Origin: Eunapius fragilis
Lineage: Eukaryota; Porifera; Demospongiae; Spongillida; Spongillidae
NCBI GenBank assembly: GCA_963681505.1
Contig: OY811980.1
Span: 3,708,553-3,772,552, forward strand
Length of the DNA stretch: 64,000 nucleotides
Direction: 5' to 3'
Part shown: positions 23,601 to 35,606 of the stretch, piece by piece
Position numbering within the stretch: position 1 is the stretch's first letter
Layout: each line of letters begins with the position of its first letter
The notes under the pieces: model-generated
Databases searched by the model: none
The model's input: only the letters and a program-made list of their open reading frames with translations
Told to the model about the DNA's origin: nothing
Program-made: the position numbers and the translations under genes

Positions 23601-26600
23601 ACCTTTTCATGCCGGAAATGGCAAACACGACTACATGATGAGGTATCAGATGTTATTACTTGTATCTTTCAATTGTCGGGATGGCGCCAGTACCAAATAC
23701 ATGATTGCCAGGGTCACCTGTTCAATGACCAGGTGTGGCCAGTACAATAGCCTGCAGGGGTCACATGAGGGGAGGCCATCGGGTTAGCTGGTTCTATTGA
23801 GGGAGCCACATCAGTCGCCACGGCTGGCTGGTGCTTTTTACTTGCAATAAGAATGAAACGATTTCAATTTTCTATTCGCAGCATGACAGGCAAATTATTG
23901 TATATGTAACTACTTGAGCGTTGATGCAAAATGCACTTAGATATGTCATAAGTATCCAGGTGAACACACTAAATTATGAATGTATCTTTATTTTACATGA
24001 GGAACGAGCCTTGTGCAATTTATTTCCTTTTTAAATATTGCATCCAGTCATTTTTGGCGGCTTATCAAGTGCACATGTTGTGTAGATAAGCGGGAAAGAT
24101 AGATTTGTATAGGCTAAATGTGTTACAAAAATGAAAGGAAGTAGAAACCACAGATGGTATAAGGCCATAATCAATAATAAATAATATGAAATGCGCCAGC
24201 AATCTGCATGTATAGCATGGCAATGTGGGAAACACTGTACTAGACAAACAATGGAAAAGTTATAAGCCTGCCAAGTTGCATATTTTTGTAAACCATTAAG
24301 GTTATTAACTTCAAAAATGGTGCAAGTAAGATTCACCCAAAGAGAAAAAAAAAAAGAGAAATTACATGAAGATCCAAAGACATGAAGCAGCACCACTCCT
24401 ATATCGAGTTTTAAATGATCTATATGATAGAGATAATTGGATAGATACTTTCCTACTTATGCTAAGAAAATGTGAGGAGTATGATATCATCCAATTGGTG
24501 ATCTGTCACGAAATGGCACTCATATTAGGATGGTTGTTCTGTATTAATGATCCATTAGCCTTGTCCATTATATGTAGGTAACACATACTGAATGCGCATC
24601 GGTAACTCCCGTGATCCTACCAAAGCACAAGAAACTTACATGTTAGAAGCTTATCTTATTATACATGTACATGCACGCTTTCCCTATGGTTCTCCACTTA
24701 TGTTTATCTACTAGCAGGGATTCAAGCAATATTTTTCAGGGTTGCAGTTGGCAAGTGATGATACATGTACTTCGTTTTGTATCATCAGAAGAATACATCA
24801 TACATGTATGTATACTGATCGTATTTCATCTTTGTATACAAAATTTATTCTGATACGCCTGTACTGAAAGAGATATTGCCCTTTACACAGATGATGTATT
24901 GACAAGAAATGAGCCATAATTGTGCACCCTACATTCTTACTTTCTGCCTACTGTGTAATTTATACATTACCTTACCATCGATGAGATTAATACTGTTAGT
25001 AAGAACCTACTATTCATGTATGTGTACATGCAGACAATGACCACTTATAATACACCAACTTACGTCACAAACGTTCCACGTGTATTGACACTCATCATGA
25101 GATCAAACCTGTGCATGATAAAAGGGAATAAATTCATCTTGTATAAGTAGTTCCATTGTAACTGGAATAACTGCTTCACACAGATCTTGATGCAATTACT
25201 AATATTTTTTTGTCTTTTGAAAGAATGTTACTTTAACCAATTATCAAGTTAATAACCTTAATGGTTATCAAATTGAAGTTCTACTTATATAGAACCTATA
25301 TTTAATAATCATTTTTGTAGGTGGGCTTAAATAAATATTACATTTATAGTGCAATCTGCAAAACTTACGGACCAATAATCAAGTTTTCTTTTTAACAGAA
25401 CTCAAATATAATGGTTTTCACGTTTTAAAATTAACCATAACCTCTGACAACCACACAGGTCTGATCATAAGGCAGCCATGTTTTATTTTTTACTCGCCTT
25501 GTATTACTAAGTAGTGGTAAGTGTGTTCCTAACTACAGCTATCAACACTGAGATTAACTTGTTTATGATGACACAGCTAATCGAAGTGCACCCGCCTTTT
25601 TGTATTCTATTTAAAGAACGCTTAGGACCCGCTTTTTTTTAAAGAACGCTCACAAATACAAGGCATGTCCAACCATAGAGATTATTGCTACTATGCTATC
25701 AAGACACACTAGCGCCACATTTATTTGAGCCTTCAAGTTCTATAAAGGCGACCATTACACTAGGCAACATGTTGCGTGCAACACTATGAATTTTTGTACA
25801 TTTCTAGTAAAATATCAGTAAACTAATGTTCTGAAAATATAATTGGTTCATTGAGTTGCGTGCAACATTGTTGCCTAGTGTATGGTCGTCTTAAGCAATA
25901 ACGATTGTAAAATACACTTTTCTCGCATTTAACCTCTATTCACCTGATGTCCCGTACGAAGGACAAATGTCTTGCGTAAGGGACAATTTTGAAGCCCTTT
26001 TTGTACGTGACCTCAGTAAACTTTGCACTAAAAATCGCGGAAGCAAGCAGTTCTCGAATTGTTCTCGCTGGTGGTGAGTGTTTTGTAAAGGTTAACGGAG
26101 AAGATTGGGAGGTAGGGCAAAGCATACGCGCGCGAGGTACGAATGTGGAATGTCAAAAGTATATTCATACCTCGCGCGCGTAGAAGGACACTTAATTATT
26201 ACATGGACTGGAAACCACCGCGTAACGTAATACAATAAATTGTCGCAATCCTCGTTGCACCTCGTTCCCAACCTTTTCAGACAAAAAAAGGCTTTTGTGA
26301 AGTTGTCTTAGCTTTGGAGTGGCTTACAGTTACAGAAAGCTGTTCTTTTGTTGAGGTAAACCCGTTATAAGTCTTAAAGATTACGTTAACATACGGGTCT
26401 TAGCTTCTACGTGCATGTTTGCCTCGCTACGCTACTTTGGTTAGGCTCCTGGACACACCGATGAGTAGACATTTGTTATGAAAGGTGTTTCCAGCGCTTA
26501 ATGGTATGATACAAGTCCTATGTTTGTTTGTATTGAAAAGGATGTTTCTTAAAGGAAGGGCAAACGATTTTAATCGAACGATGCGCATGTTTTGTTGTCA

Positions 26601-29600
26601 GGCCACTGCAAATATGGTAATAGTTATGGCCTTATTTAACGTTTCACAGTATACCAGGATGGTTTCTCTAAGTCCAGATTATATTTACATGATGAACGAA
26701 CTTATATTTATTTCTATACATTGCCTTGAACTGATGTTTATTAATTATTGGTTCATTGCTTATTTTGAATAAGCGATGCCAAAAATGTAGAAAGGGAAGC
26801 GAAGAATGGTTTATACTTATACTTAACAAAAATCAACGTCGCAGCACCCCAGTCAAGTCCCAGTCTTCTGATGCACTATAACAGTCACATCGTCGTGTAC
26901 ATGTACTAACTCATTAATAATTCATGACAACGAGGATAGCGACATGAATTTATTGTGGTTTCCAGTCCATGTAATAATTAAGTGTCCTTGCTTTGCCCTA
27001 CCTCCGGTCCCAATCTTTTCCGTTAACCTTTACAAAAGGCGCACCACCAGCGAGAGCAACCGAGAGCAACTCGGGAACTCCCTGCTTCCGCGATTTTTAG
27101 TGCAAAGTTTACTGAGGTCACGTATAAAAAGGGCTTCAAAAATTGTCCCTTACGCAAGACATTTGTCCTTCGTACGGGACATCAGGTGAATAGGGGTTAA
27201 AAGTGGAGATTTCGTATGCTGCAAAACCTCAGTGTTATAGCTGTGGTGTGATAGTTACCTAAACACACTTAGCACCACTAAGTAATACTAAGTGAAAAAT
27301 AAAACATGGCTGCCACATGATCAAACCTATGCGATTCTTTATAAATAGAAATTTTTAAAGTTAAAAACTATTATTAGTCGTCCTTCAAGTTCTGTTTAAA
27401 AAAAAACTTGATTATCAATCCTTTGCAATCTGCACCTACAAATGTAATATTTATTTAACCCTTTCACCAACTACAAAAAAGAGCTTCAATTTGATGTCAA
27501 AAATATCTCTATCAGACAAAGGCATAGATATGAGCCTTCCAAGTTCAAACTTTTAGGAAAAAATTAATTTTCATTGCAGTATATATTGTAAACCATTAAG
27601 GTTATTAAGATAATAATTGGTTAAACCAAAGACAAACAAATATGAGCAACTGCATCACGATCAGAAGATGTGAATCACGCTGCTGATCAAGTCATAGTAG
27701 AATGACCCTGGCATCAAATAATACCGGGTGCGATTCTCACAATCTTAATGGTTAATTACACATATCTAACACAGAAACCTCAAGTGCCTAAAGGGGGATT
27801 TGTACAGTGGCCCGGTAGGTTGTGAAACAAAACAATTGACATAGTAGTTGATACAGAGTATATAACACAGTGTATGGCATAGAGGCATATAGCACAGAGA
27901 CTAATTTGGGCATGTCCCCCTGGTGTCTGTTGGGAAGAGCAGGGTCAGATCCAGGTCAAGGGCATGGTGGGTATAGTCGGGGCAACAATGCCAAAGGTTA
28001 TGGGGAGTACTGCATGCTCCCCCATAGGGGGCCCCAGAAGCTATGAATCTTCAGCAGCTCTTAAGTCATTGCAACCATAGCTTAGATGTTACGCGACTCT
28101 ATAATTAATGAGGTGCCCGGAGTGAGGAGCTGAGTTAATACTTATGTAAACCTGTCACAAACTAAAGGAGTCCCAGGTTGATATGGCGATTTCATCTTCC
28201 ATATCATCACAATGGAATCAGACACCATTTTAAATTGGTGGAGCTTGTTCAATGCTGGTTTCCTTGGGTGATGATACAAGACATGCAGACCAGCGGACAA
28301 TTGATGGAAAAACATCTGTAAGGCTTACTGTTATGCCAATTGCATGACACCCCATCTCTACTGTTGAATTTAGAGATCCGTTATCATCGACCTCTCCTTA
28401 AAACACCAAATATATTGTGATGGCTGTGGCGATGAATTCAGCTTTCAACGTGCAAAAAGGTGAGCATCATGATGAAGTGTGAGATGCTCTAGTTGATTTG
28501 GCAGCTACAGTGTATACAAAGATGTTGTAAGAGAACCCACAAGTGCAAATGATGGCAATTGGTAGACCAGCTTTGACTGTTCGACTCAGCATACGAGAAG
28601 TGAGGCAGCCACATACACGGTATCATAGTCACAGATGCCAGTCTTATGCTAGCTGCACTATTGATGCTGTGCTATGTTCAGCAAAGCAAGGAAAGTACTT
28701 AGCAGCTGATGAAGAAAGACGTGCTACAATAACTCCCTTTGTAGTTTCAGTCAAAATGGGGTCTTAGGCCATGATGCACAACGCCTCATGAAGTGCTTGG
28801 GTGACATTGAAGTGGGAGGTCACATTCTGAAGTAATGGGATAGGGTTCATGCCAGAATGGTTTTTGCTATTTTACATGTGACAAACAGTTGCTTGCATGG
28901 GGAAAAGTGGACATGGCATGGATGATGATGGTGCAGGCCTCCACATTTTCCTCACTGATGTAAACATTATTTAGAACATTGTTTTGTTATCAGATTTACA
29001 AATGTGTGTGTGTTATAATGCTACTGTGTACATTTCTGTGTGTTTTTACTTAATTCAATGATCTCTTATTGGAAGTTTCGTTAGAAACTTCCATATAGGA
29101 TTTGACCACGACTATGAATGTCATTAAAAAAACGCGACCCGTCTGTAACAACACTCCTGACGATCGGATCGTGTAGCTTGTTTTAGCAATCGATCTAGAA
29201 GTCAAAAATGAGTAGTTTCGTTTTTGTTTCATGTCGCTGAACCGCGTGGTTGTTGAGAACAAGAGTGTACTGCCCGTCCTCGTACCCAGTCTCGGAACAA
29301 GGGGCGGGTCGTCTTCTCATTCTTCTTCTTATTCTTCTCCTTCTTCTTGGCAACGCATAACTCAGGACAGGAACATTTCTAAGCGATGAAAATTTCACCA
29401 ATAGCTTCAGAATCGGCTATAGGACTCGCTTTTATATAATATATGGAAAAAAATTAAGAAAACAAGTAAATAAAAACATTCTCTACGAGAAAGTTGGTGG
29501 GATATAGGATTTGATTATGACATTGGTGGTGTAAAAAGCAAGGAAACAAGGTCTTATCAGAAGGGAAAATGTCATAGTCCTATATTTAGCACACAAACAA

Positions 29601-32600
29601 CACATGCCCTAGAAATGTGCTAAATATAGGACTATGACATTTTCCCTTCTGATAAGACCTTGTTTCCTTGCTTTTTACACCACCAATGTCATAATCAAAT
29701 CCTATATCCCACCAACTTTCTCGTAGAGAATGTTTTTATTTACTTGTATAAAGACACATAAACATAAATGTTTTGAACATAAATCTAAATCATGGTGTCC
29801 ATCTGTTTGTTGAAATGGACATGGAAAGAGTGCACAGGAGTACAATGGTAGTACAGTTATGAACTACTTTCGATCATGTGCATAAGGAGTTTGATTGGTT
29901 TTTACCCTGTCCAATTTTCGAAACATACATTTGTTTCCAACAGACAAAAAATATATATTTAATAGCTTGCCTCTTCATAGGTGTATCAGTAGTTCCTGCA
30001 AGGAAGATGGCACTTGCATTATTGACAAGGATGTCAATTCCTCCAAATGTGCTAACAGCCTTTTCCACTGCTTGTTGTATTTGCACTTCATCACGTATGT
30101 CGACTACACAGGGAAGACACTTTCCACCTGCCGCTTCAACTAATGGTTCAAACAATACAATAAATGTAACATATATATCCTGCATACATTACTGACATAT
30201 AGTACCGGCTCACAAATACTGTAGGGCCGTATCGCAATTGTCTATTGTAATCACATTTTGTTTTCCAATTTGTGAGCCAATCTTACTAGCGACTTTCCAC
30301 CAACCATGATTAACATTATGTATTATCAAAATATGATTGTGGGTAGAAATAAATTGTAGAAGTGTATATGGATGAGTGAGTAGGTGCACATCGGCCTAGC
30401 AAGAACTGCTCTATCTTTCCACAGGAGATAACTGTTGTTATTCAATAGGAGTAAAGTGCCACTTTTGTGTGTCCTTGTATACAAATATGGGGAGAACACT
30501 CCATGTATCTGCTATTAATTGGTAAAAAGTGCAGCCATGAATGTTCACAACAATCAAATGTAGACTATCCATGCCAACTGTAAAAATTTGCACTTTATTG
30601 CACAATCTGGACTTATAGCAATTATACAGGTAAAGTCATCTACAGTTAAATTTCTACCAGGGATTGGATATTTAAACATACATGCACATACAATGCAAAA
30701 ATAAATAACAGTGTACATGAATAACTATAAGACAAGAATTTTTCTTATACACATATGCCTGAAATATATTCACTGAATCAATTACCATGATCGCTACATC
30801 CATGACCAGCATGCCACGCTCACTAAATGACATGGTACTGTACATGTACATGTACGAATTGCTAAAATGTGAGATTCCTGGCCATGATACTTTACCACTG
30901 TGCAAGTGTTCATTTCAATGTCATTGTGCAACTAACAACTGGGAGAACACCTTTAAAAGTTTTTGCTTTTCACTTGAAGGGACCTAGTTATATTCATGAA
31001 GTGCAGTTGTGAAACCACTATTTTTGTCTTTGCTAATACATGTGACATGAGCTACATAAACTTATGAACAGTGTAGTTTGAGAACTGAGCATAGAAGAAA
31101 GTTGTTATGGATGCCTCAAATCTATAGAAACTGATTAAATAAAAAAACATATTAAGTTCACAATATTGAATTAAATTATTAACCTTTTTGAAGCTCGAAA
31201 CAGTGATAAAACCAGGGAAGTGCATCGCAATATTGCAGATTTAAAAAGCTAAAGTTCTAATAGTGCATGGACTATGATATTTACCCTTAATTTGACAATC
31301 GCATTGCTATATACTTCCTAGATGCTGTCGCCCACTTAGTGGAACACTAGCACTTGGACTTGGTGCAGCTCTGCCCTTTACAATATTATAGCAATTATAA
31401 ATTGAGGACTACGCATTCACATTAGCCAATCCATTATTATGTGACCTTTCTTTCCTTAAATTCTACAGTGCAAAAAATGACAAATGGAGGTGTGCTGCAT
31501 TCAGAGTGTGGAATCCCATGCTCCTGTACGTACGGCTTCCTCACAGGTAAGACTGTGTTCTTTCTATGCATTTCCATTCTGTGGTTTGTCCCATCTTACC
31601 AACCACTTTGTAGTGGGGCATCCTCCTTCCATCGCATGTTGACTTTTGTAGCCTGTATTCCAAACTCCTGAGTGGCCAGCCCACTTGTGCACCAAGTAAT
31701 TTCCCAAACCTGATCTACAATGTATCAACTCTAGGCGCTCGATATGTTTTAACAGCCAAGTTATGGTGTAAATAACCATCACCAAAGCATCGTTAAAATC
31801 AAAAAGGAGCACTGACAGCGACAGTGTAGAGTGGTGTTAATAAGGTGGCAATGAATCTATGCAGATGTACATGTACTACATATCTGTCTAACAAAAAGTT
31901 ACATGTGTGTTACTCCTGGGCAACAAGCAGCAACACGTGATCACTTAACACTGTGTCCATAAAATTAGACGACTTTATTCGTCAAACTCAATATGTAGAA
32001 AATTAGTCTCATTGTTTCAATTTGCTATATAAAATATATCATCAGAAAGCTAATCTCTCGCAGAGCTGTCCAGAGCGTTTCCTAAGTGTTTATCTATTTC
32101 TATTTCCAGTAATTAGCTATACTGATTTATAGTGGAGTCGTTCCTGTTTTTATTGCGGTAAAACATTGCGTAGTACACTTTTTTCCTAGGCCCAGGTACA
32201 TGTATTTTAATTTGGCTTGCCCAGGAGACTTGGTTTTGCATAAACAAAGGACCCAGGTAGTATAAAGTTCGTATTCAGCCTCTTTCTGTGATAACTTGCA
32301 GTTGTAGTATGTACTGTCGGTACCCGGGCCCATTACATAATGCTTTAGTATCATTCCCAGACTAACATGACACAATACCTATTGTGTACATGTATATAGG
32401 AGGGTCTGGGAACGAGACTAATAACGACGTAGGATGCCACATGCGTGCTACGATAAACACAGAAAGCCAGTGTGTGACAAGTGTGATTGGTTACTATTGC
32501 ACTAAGTGTTGTAAATGCCAAAATCGCAACTGCAGTCAAGAAAGGTATCTATCAACTCGTATCGAGCAGACTGAACTTGCCAGAAGTCGAAACACGTCCA

Positions 32601-35183
32601 TTATGATGAAGTCCCTGCTGTTGCGAACGATGACATCTCAATTGCAACTGTAAGGAGTCACTGTACTTCTCAGCAGTGATAACACCAATAGTTGTGTAAA
32701 AGCAAAGAAAGAGGTACAAAAGGGGTGGCCTAGAAGTAAGCATGAGAAACAACGTATTGAAAATCAACGCAAGGATGCATATGATACGAGCTATTTACCC
32801 TCGGTGTGCAAAGTGCTTGTACCACTTTAAAAGTCTCCAAAGCTCTTCATGTGTGTACTGGAACTACAGAATTATGGGATGCTCTCAGTGTTGCCATGCG
32901 GCATGCTGGCCAACTTTTAGCAAGGATGGACTTCTCTATCACTTGTGCAATTGACCAAACTGCAAGCATGTTTTTAGATGATAGTGAGACACTGGTAGTT
33001 ATAAGCATGGAAGACCTTTGCTATTGAAGTGGCCAAATAAACAAGAGCTACAGGCCTACCTAATCCACCACAATCTGAAGAAAAGTGGGAACAAACTTGA
33101 TCACATACTTTGTATACGGGAACACATGGATACAATCTGATACTGATTTTATTATGTATGCTGATTTGGGCTCGTACATGTAGTTGCAGGATGTAATGAT
33201 CGCTAATTAACGCAAGTCTGGGTAAGAGAGAAGAGCCGCCACCCCCATTGAATCAGTTAACAGGTAAGACACTTGTGTAAAGCAAGCATGCATATATTTA
33301 CACTATATTTAGTATGAACACAGCTATTTCCAAATGAATCCAACTAATTGCATTCATTTTCGAGTATGAAAAAGCCGTAGGAAAAAAGTGTACCGATTTC
33401 AGGTATGGGTTAAACCCCGCAACTTTAATCCCTCGCAGATAAAGGTCGGCTATCAGTACAACCCTAGTTATTAGACAAAAAGTCATGTGAAGAGTTACTC
33501 AACAAGACGCGACAGGTTATGGCACAAATAGACCAAATGAGACCAATTTTTATTGTTAGGTGTAGTTATATCTGTTGTTTGGTGAAGGAGTTTAGATTTT
33601 TCCCCATCAATATTATGCCTCAAATAGTTTAGATAAATAGCCTCAAAAGTTATTACCTGGTGACCGCATTAAAGTTGTCTATGAAAGGTTCCCACAGAGA
33701 TGGCTCACTTTGACCATCTACTATGCATTGCTGTATAACAGAATCTCGATTTTAATACATGCACAAGACATAGGAGGAGGAGCACTACTTTCCCCACACT
33801 GTAGATATTATGCGTTTTCGATGACGTGATTAGATGGTATAAGGTTTGGTTCCTGTCTTCCCGCTGCCCCCGCAACTAAAACTACAATCATGAATACATG
33901 TACTATCAACTATACATTGTGGTTATGTAAACTTCGCAGGTAGATGAATAGATATGATTGCTTAGCCTCTTTAATTAAAATGGCTGTATATATGGTTCCC
34001 GCAAAATACACACAAAAGTTCCACTACAACTTTGGACCGATTTCCATATATTAGTTGTATGTTTTCACATATATGATTTATGAATTAATAAAAGCATGGT
34101 GGAAATAGCAAATGCGGGAACTTCGCGGGAATTAACGCTGCGCGTTCGTACATTAAAGGACCAAGTTTGGGTAGGACCATGCCTGAGTGTTTGCCAAACA
34201 TATGGCAATAAATATACCAAACGACTTCATAACAAGCAAACATACTTGGCTGTGCAGTAAAATAAGATACATGAGACCATGTACATAGATATGTATAGAG
34301 ACCATCACAAAGCAAAGTATGGGTATTTCAGAAGACATACCTAAATGCTGTAGCATTTATTTGGAAATAAAAACACTTTGGTCGAATAGATTTGGATACT
34401 GGCCATACAAATACCAAGTGTTGCAAGAGCAGTTGAAGACTGAACACATGCTTGGACAATCGATGATTGCAATCCAAAAAACCATGCTTTGTTACAGCGG
34501 TGCTGTTTTTCATGTAGGGGTCATTCATGTTTCTAGTCCCAAATAGATGCTAAGGCATTTTACGCTACATGTACATGGTGGAAATGAGATGTTCAAAGTA
34601 AGCAGAGAAGTTTTTATTGTATCTACATTACATGTAGTACATGTGTAACTGCTATGACTGTGTTCTCAGCCCTAACGCACGAAGTACCACGACGAGCAAA
34701 ATGGTCAGCCTCCAGTGAAAGGGTTGTGTTTGACTTCAATCTCACCAAGAAGTACAATAAATTGACAAAGGTTGTGTACAACTGGTTTCTACCATTGAGT
34801 GGAAATCATCTACCATACAGTTTACTTCAGTGGAAGTTACTATAATATCCTCAGAACAGATAAATGAGAAGCTGCACCAAAATCAAAAGCATGGTGTCTG
34901 ATTACAGGTCACCTAGCTCCGTGGTGTAACTGAATACCAGATTTCCACCATTCTTGGATCATAGAGAGAAATTTAATGTGGTATACTATCTATTATATGG
35001 GCAGGTGTTTGCAATGCTATTGTCGGTCCTCCCACCCACCATCCCCCCCCCCCCCCCCCCCCCCCCCTCGCACTAGATTAGGGCGCCATATAAAAGCTTT
35101 TTTTCCTAGAAAGGAAATGAACAGTGGGTGTAGGCACAAACCCACACGCACGCACACATACAAGCAGACACACATACACGCTG

Positions 35184-35214
<31 letters not shown>

Positions 35215-35390
35215 AAGGCAAACGCACTTTCCTTTGCTGCTGTGTAGATTGTTCCTGGTAGCTTCGGGTGAGGATCAGCAGTCTTGGCAGCTATTACAAT
35301 GTTCGCGCCATCTCGAGCGGCTCTGATTGCAATAGCTTTGCCAATTCCTCGGCTAGCACCGGTGATAAAAATTGTTCGTCCACAAAGACT
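20660..35390 (-). CDS. HSDL2: Hydroxysteroid dehydrogenase-like protein 2 (SDR + SCP2), full-length gene
   Basis: Seven exons on the minus strand: 35228-35390 (minimum; starts at SLCGRTIFITGASRGIG), 29971-30139, 25064-25108, 21926-22029, 21773-21874, 21163-21360 and 20660-21105. Spliced, they give about 408 residues in one phase-consistent frame; human HSDL2 has 418. Order: Rossmann NAD motif TGASRGIG (residues about 9-16), NNASA, FDLMMSVNTRG, HILNISPP, catalytic YTIAK, ADAAY, a linker, then an SCP2 lipid-binding domain ending FKSKL, a canonical PTS1 signal. The family is peroxisomal/mitochondrial and linked to lipid metabolism; the substrate is not established. Intron 2 uses a GC donor (AAGAG|GCAAGC) and exon 3 is only 45 nt. 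The start codon is unresolved: no in-frame ATG lies just upstream of exon 1. AATAAA overlaps the stop. Exons 4-7 lie inside the right palindrome arm; introns 1 and 2 are filled with mobile DNA. Confidence 0.9.
22397..23453 (-). mobile_element. 1.06-kb TIR element (right-arm copy)
   Basis: Mirror copy of the element at 7014-8070, with the same terminal repeats and the ATCTTA duplication (in reverse complement). It lies in HSDL2 intron 3, between exon 3 (25064-25108) and exon 4. Confidence 0.75.
24131..25063. other. HSDL2 intron 3 outside the palindrome
   Basis: Unique sequence between the palindrome edge and exon 3. It has a short plus-strand frame at 24366-24581 with a possible death-fold-like pattern (see findings) and a copy of GTAAACCATTAAGGTTATTA (24288) that recurs at 27590. 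Nothing else is recognisable. Confidence 0.4.
25170..27690. mobile_element. 2.5-kb foldback element with imperfect 1-kb arms, in HSDL2 intron 2
   Basis: The inner arms are clear: 25930-26270 pairs with 26915-27199 (for example CCCGTACGAAGGACAAATGT against ACATTTGTCCTTCGTACGGG). Weaker pairing continues outward: CAGCCATGTTTTATTTTT at about 25485 against AAAAATAAAACATGGCTG at about 27295, and TTAATAACCTTAATGG at 25250 against CCATTAAGGTTATTAA at 27592. The central 0.65 kb has a 95-codon frame that I do not recognise. The element starts about 60 bp from HSDL2 exon 3. Confidence 0.65.
26125..26182. repeat. GC-rich hairpin inserted in the left arm of the foldback element
   Basis: TACGCGCGCGAGGTACGAAT and ATTCATACCTCGCGCGCGTA face each other across about 18 bp. 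The right arm of the surrounding foldback lacks this block, so it looks like a later small insertion. Confidence 0.7.
28390..28960 (+). pseudogene. LINE-like reverse transcriptase, C-terminal fragment
   Basis: Translation across frames gives AADEERRATITPFVVSV, then GHDAQRLMKCLGD, then WDRVHARMVFAILHVT and CLHG..W. This order (E-RRA-FTP-SVDG, W-R...AR..FAI.R.T..C.RG) matches C-terminal ends of retroelement ORFs I remember from several eukaryotes. Only the tail is present, and it is heavily decayed. No polymerase catalytic motif is visible. It lies in HSDL2 intron 2, in the opposite orientation. Confidence 0.5.
29073..29437 (-). repeat. GAA-rich dispersed repeat, copy 1
   Basis: About 365 bp, nearly identical in reverse complement to 56306-56680. 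Its features are a purine-rich GAAGAAGAA-type tract of variable length, a GACCCGCCCCTTGTTCCGAG block, and a palindromic end built on GGAAGTTTCGTTAGAAAC. A 68-codon frame through it (SLRNVPVLSYALP...) is shared by both copies but looks non-coding because of the repeat tract. Confidence 0.7.
29462..29747. mobile_element. 286-bp near-perfect hairpin MITE
   Basis: The first half is almost exactly the reverse complement of the second, with the centre near 29604. Ends are ACAAGTAAATAAAAAC and its complement, and the loop is about 30 bp. The core word AAGGAAACAAGG is shared with the MITE at 40575-40867. It lies in HSDL2 intron 2, about 220 bp beyond exon 2. Confidence 0.85.
30140..35227. other. HSDL2 intron 1
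   Basis: 5 kb with no exon I can support. It contains an imperfect hairpin at about 32347-32418 (CATTCCCAGAC... against GTCTGGGAACG), several TACATGTACATG palindromes and low-complexity tracts near the 5' end. An open stretch at 32806-33027 (LHVCTGTTELWDALSVAMRH) is not recognisable. Confidence 0.45.
35043..35210. repeat. Poly-C tract and CA microsatellite
   Basis: A run of about 25 C at 35043-35067 is followed by a CA-rich stretch ending in about 13 CA units at 35184-35210. The microsatellite ends 18 bp before HSDL2 exon 1. Confidence 0.95.
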
Positions 35391-35606
35391 CCTTCGCGAG
35401 CATATATACAGATCCCAATAAATACGTAGAACGCATTGTTTACTACAGAACTTACATAGTGACCAGATTTTTTCCGAGCGACTTTTTCAGTGCGTAGGCG
35501 TGATGCGTAACGTCACGTGAGGTACCTTGTACGTACCATTTTATAATTTGTAACCCACTGGTCTCGTGCCCAAACCCAGGATCCTAAGATCTACGGCTGG
35601 ATGCTA

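Larger units (their letters stand above)
16601..24130 (-). repeat. Right arm of the 7.5-kb inverted repeat
   Basis: This is the reverse complement of 6370-13865. The arm is embedded in the full-length HSDL2 gene and carries its exons 4-7, so it is the likely parent copy. Outside about 24130 the sequence is unrelated to that left of 6370. In the last 0.5 kb the two arms differ by scattered substitutions and by an extra block of about 24 bp near 23646-23670 on this side. Confidence 0.9.

Noticed and set aside
26485-26772. 95-codon frame in the centre of the 25.2-27.7 kb foldback, with hydrophobic stretches
   Set aside because: No motif, no partner exons, and composition like the AT-rich surroundings.
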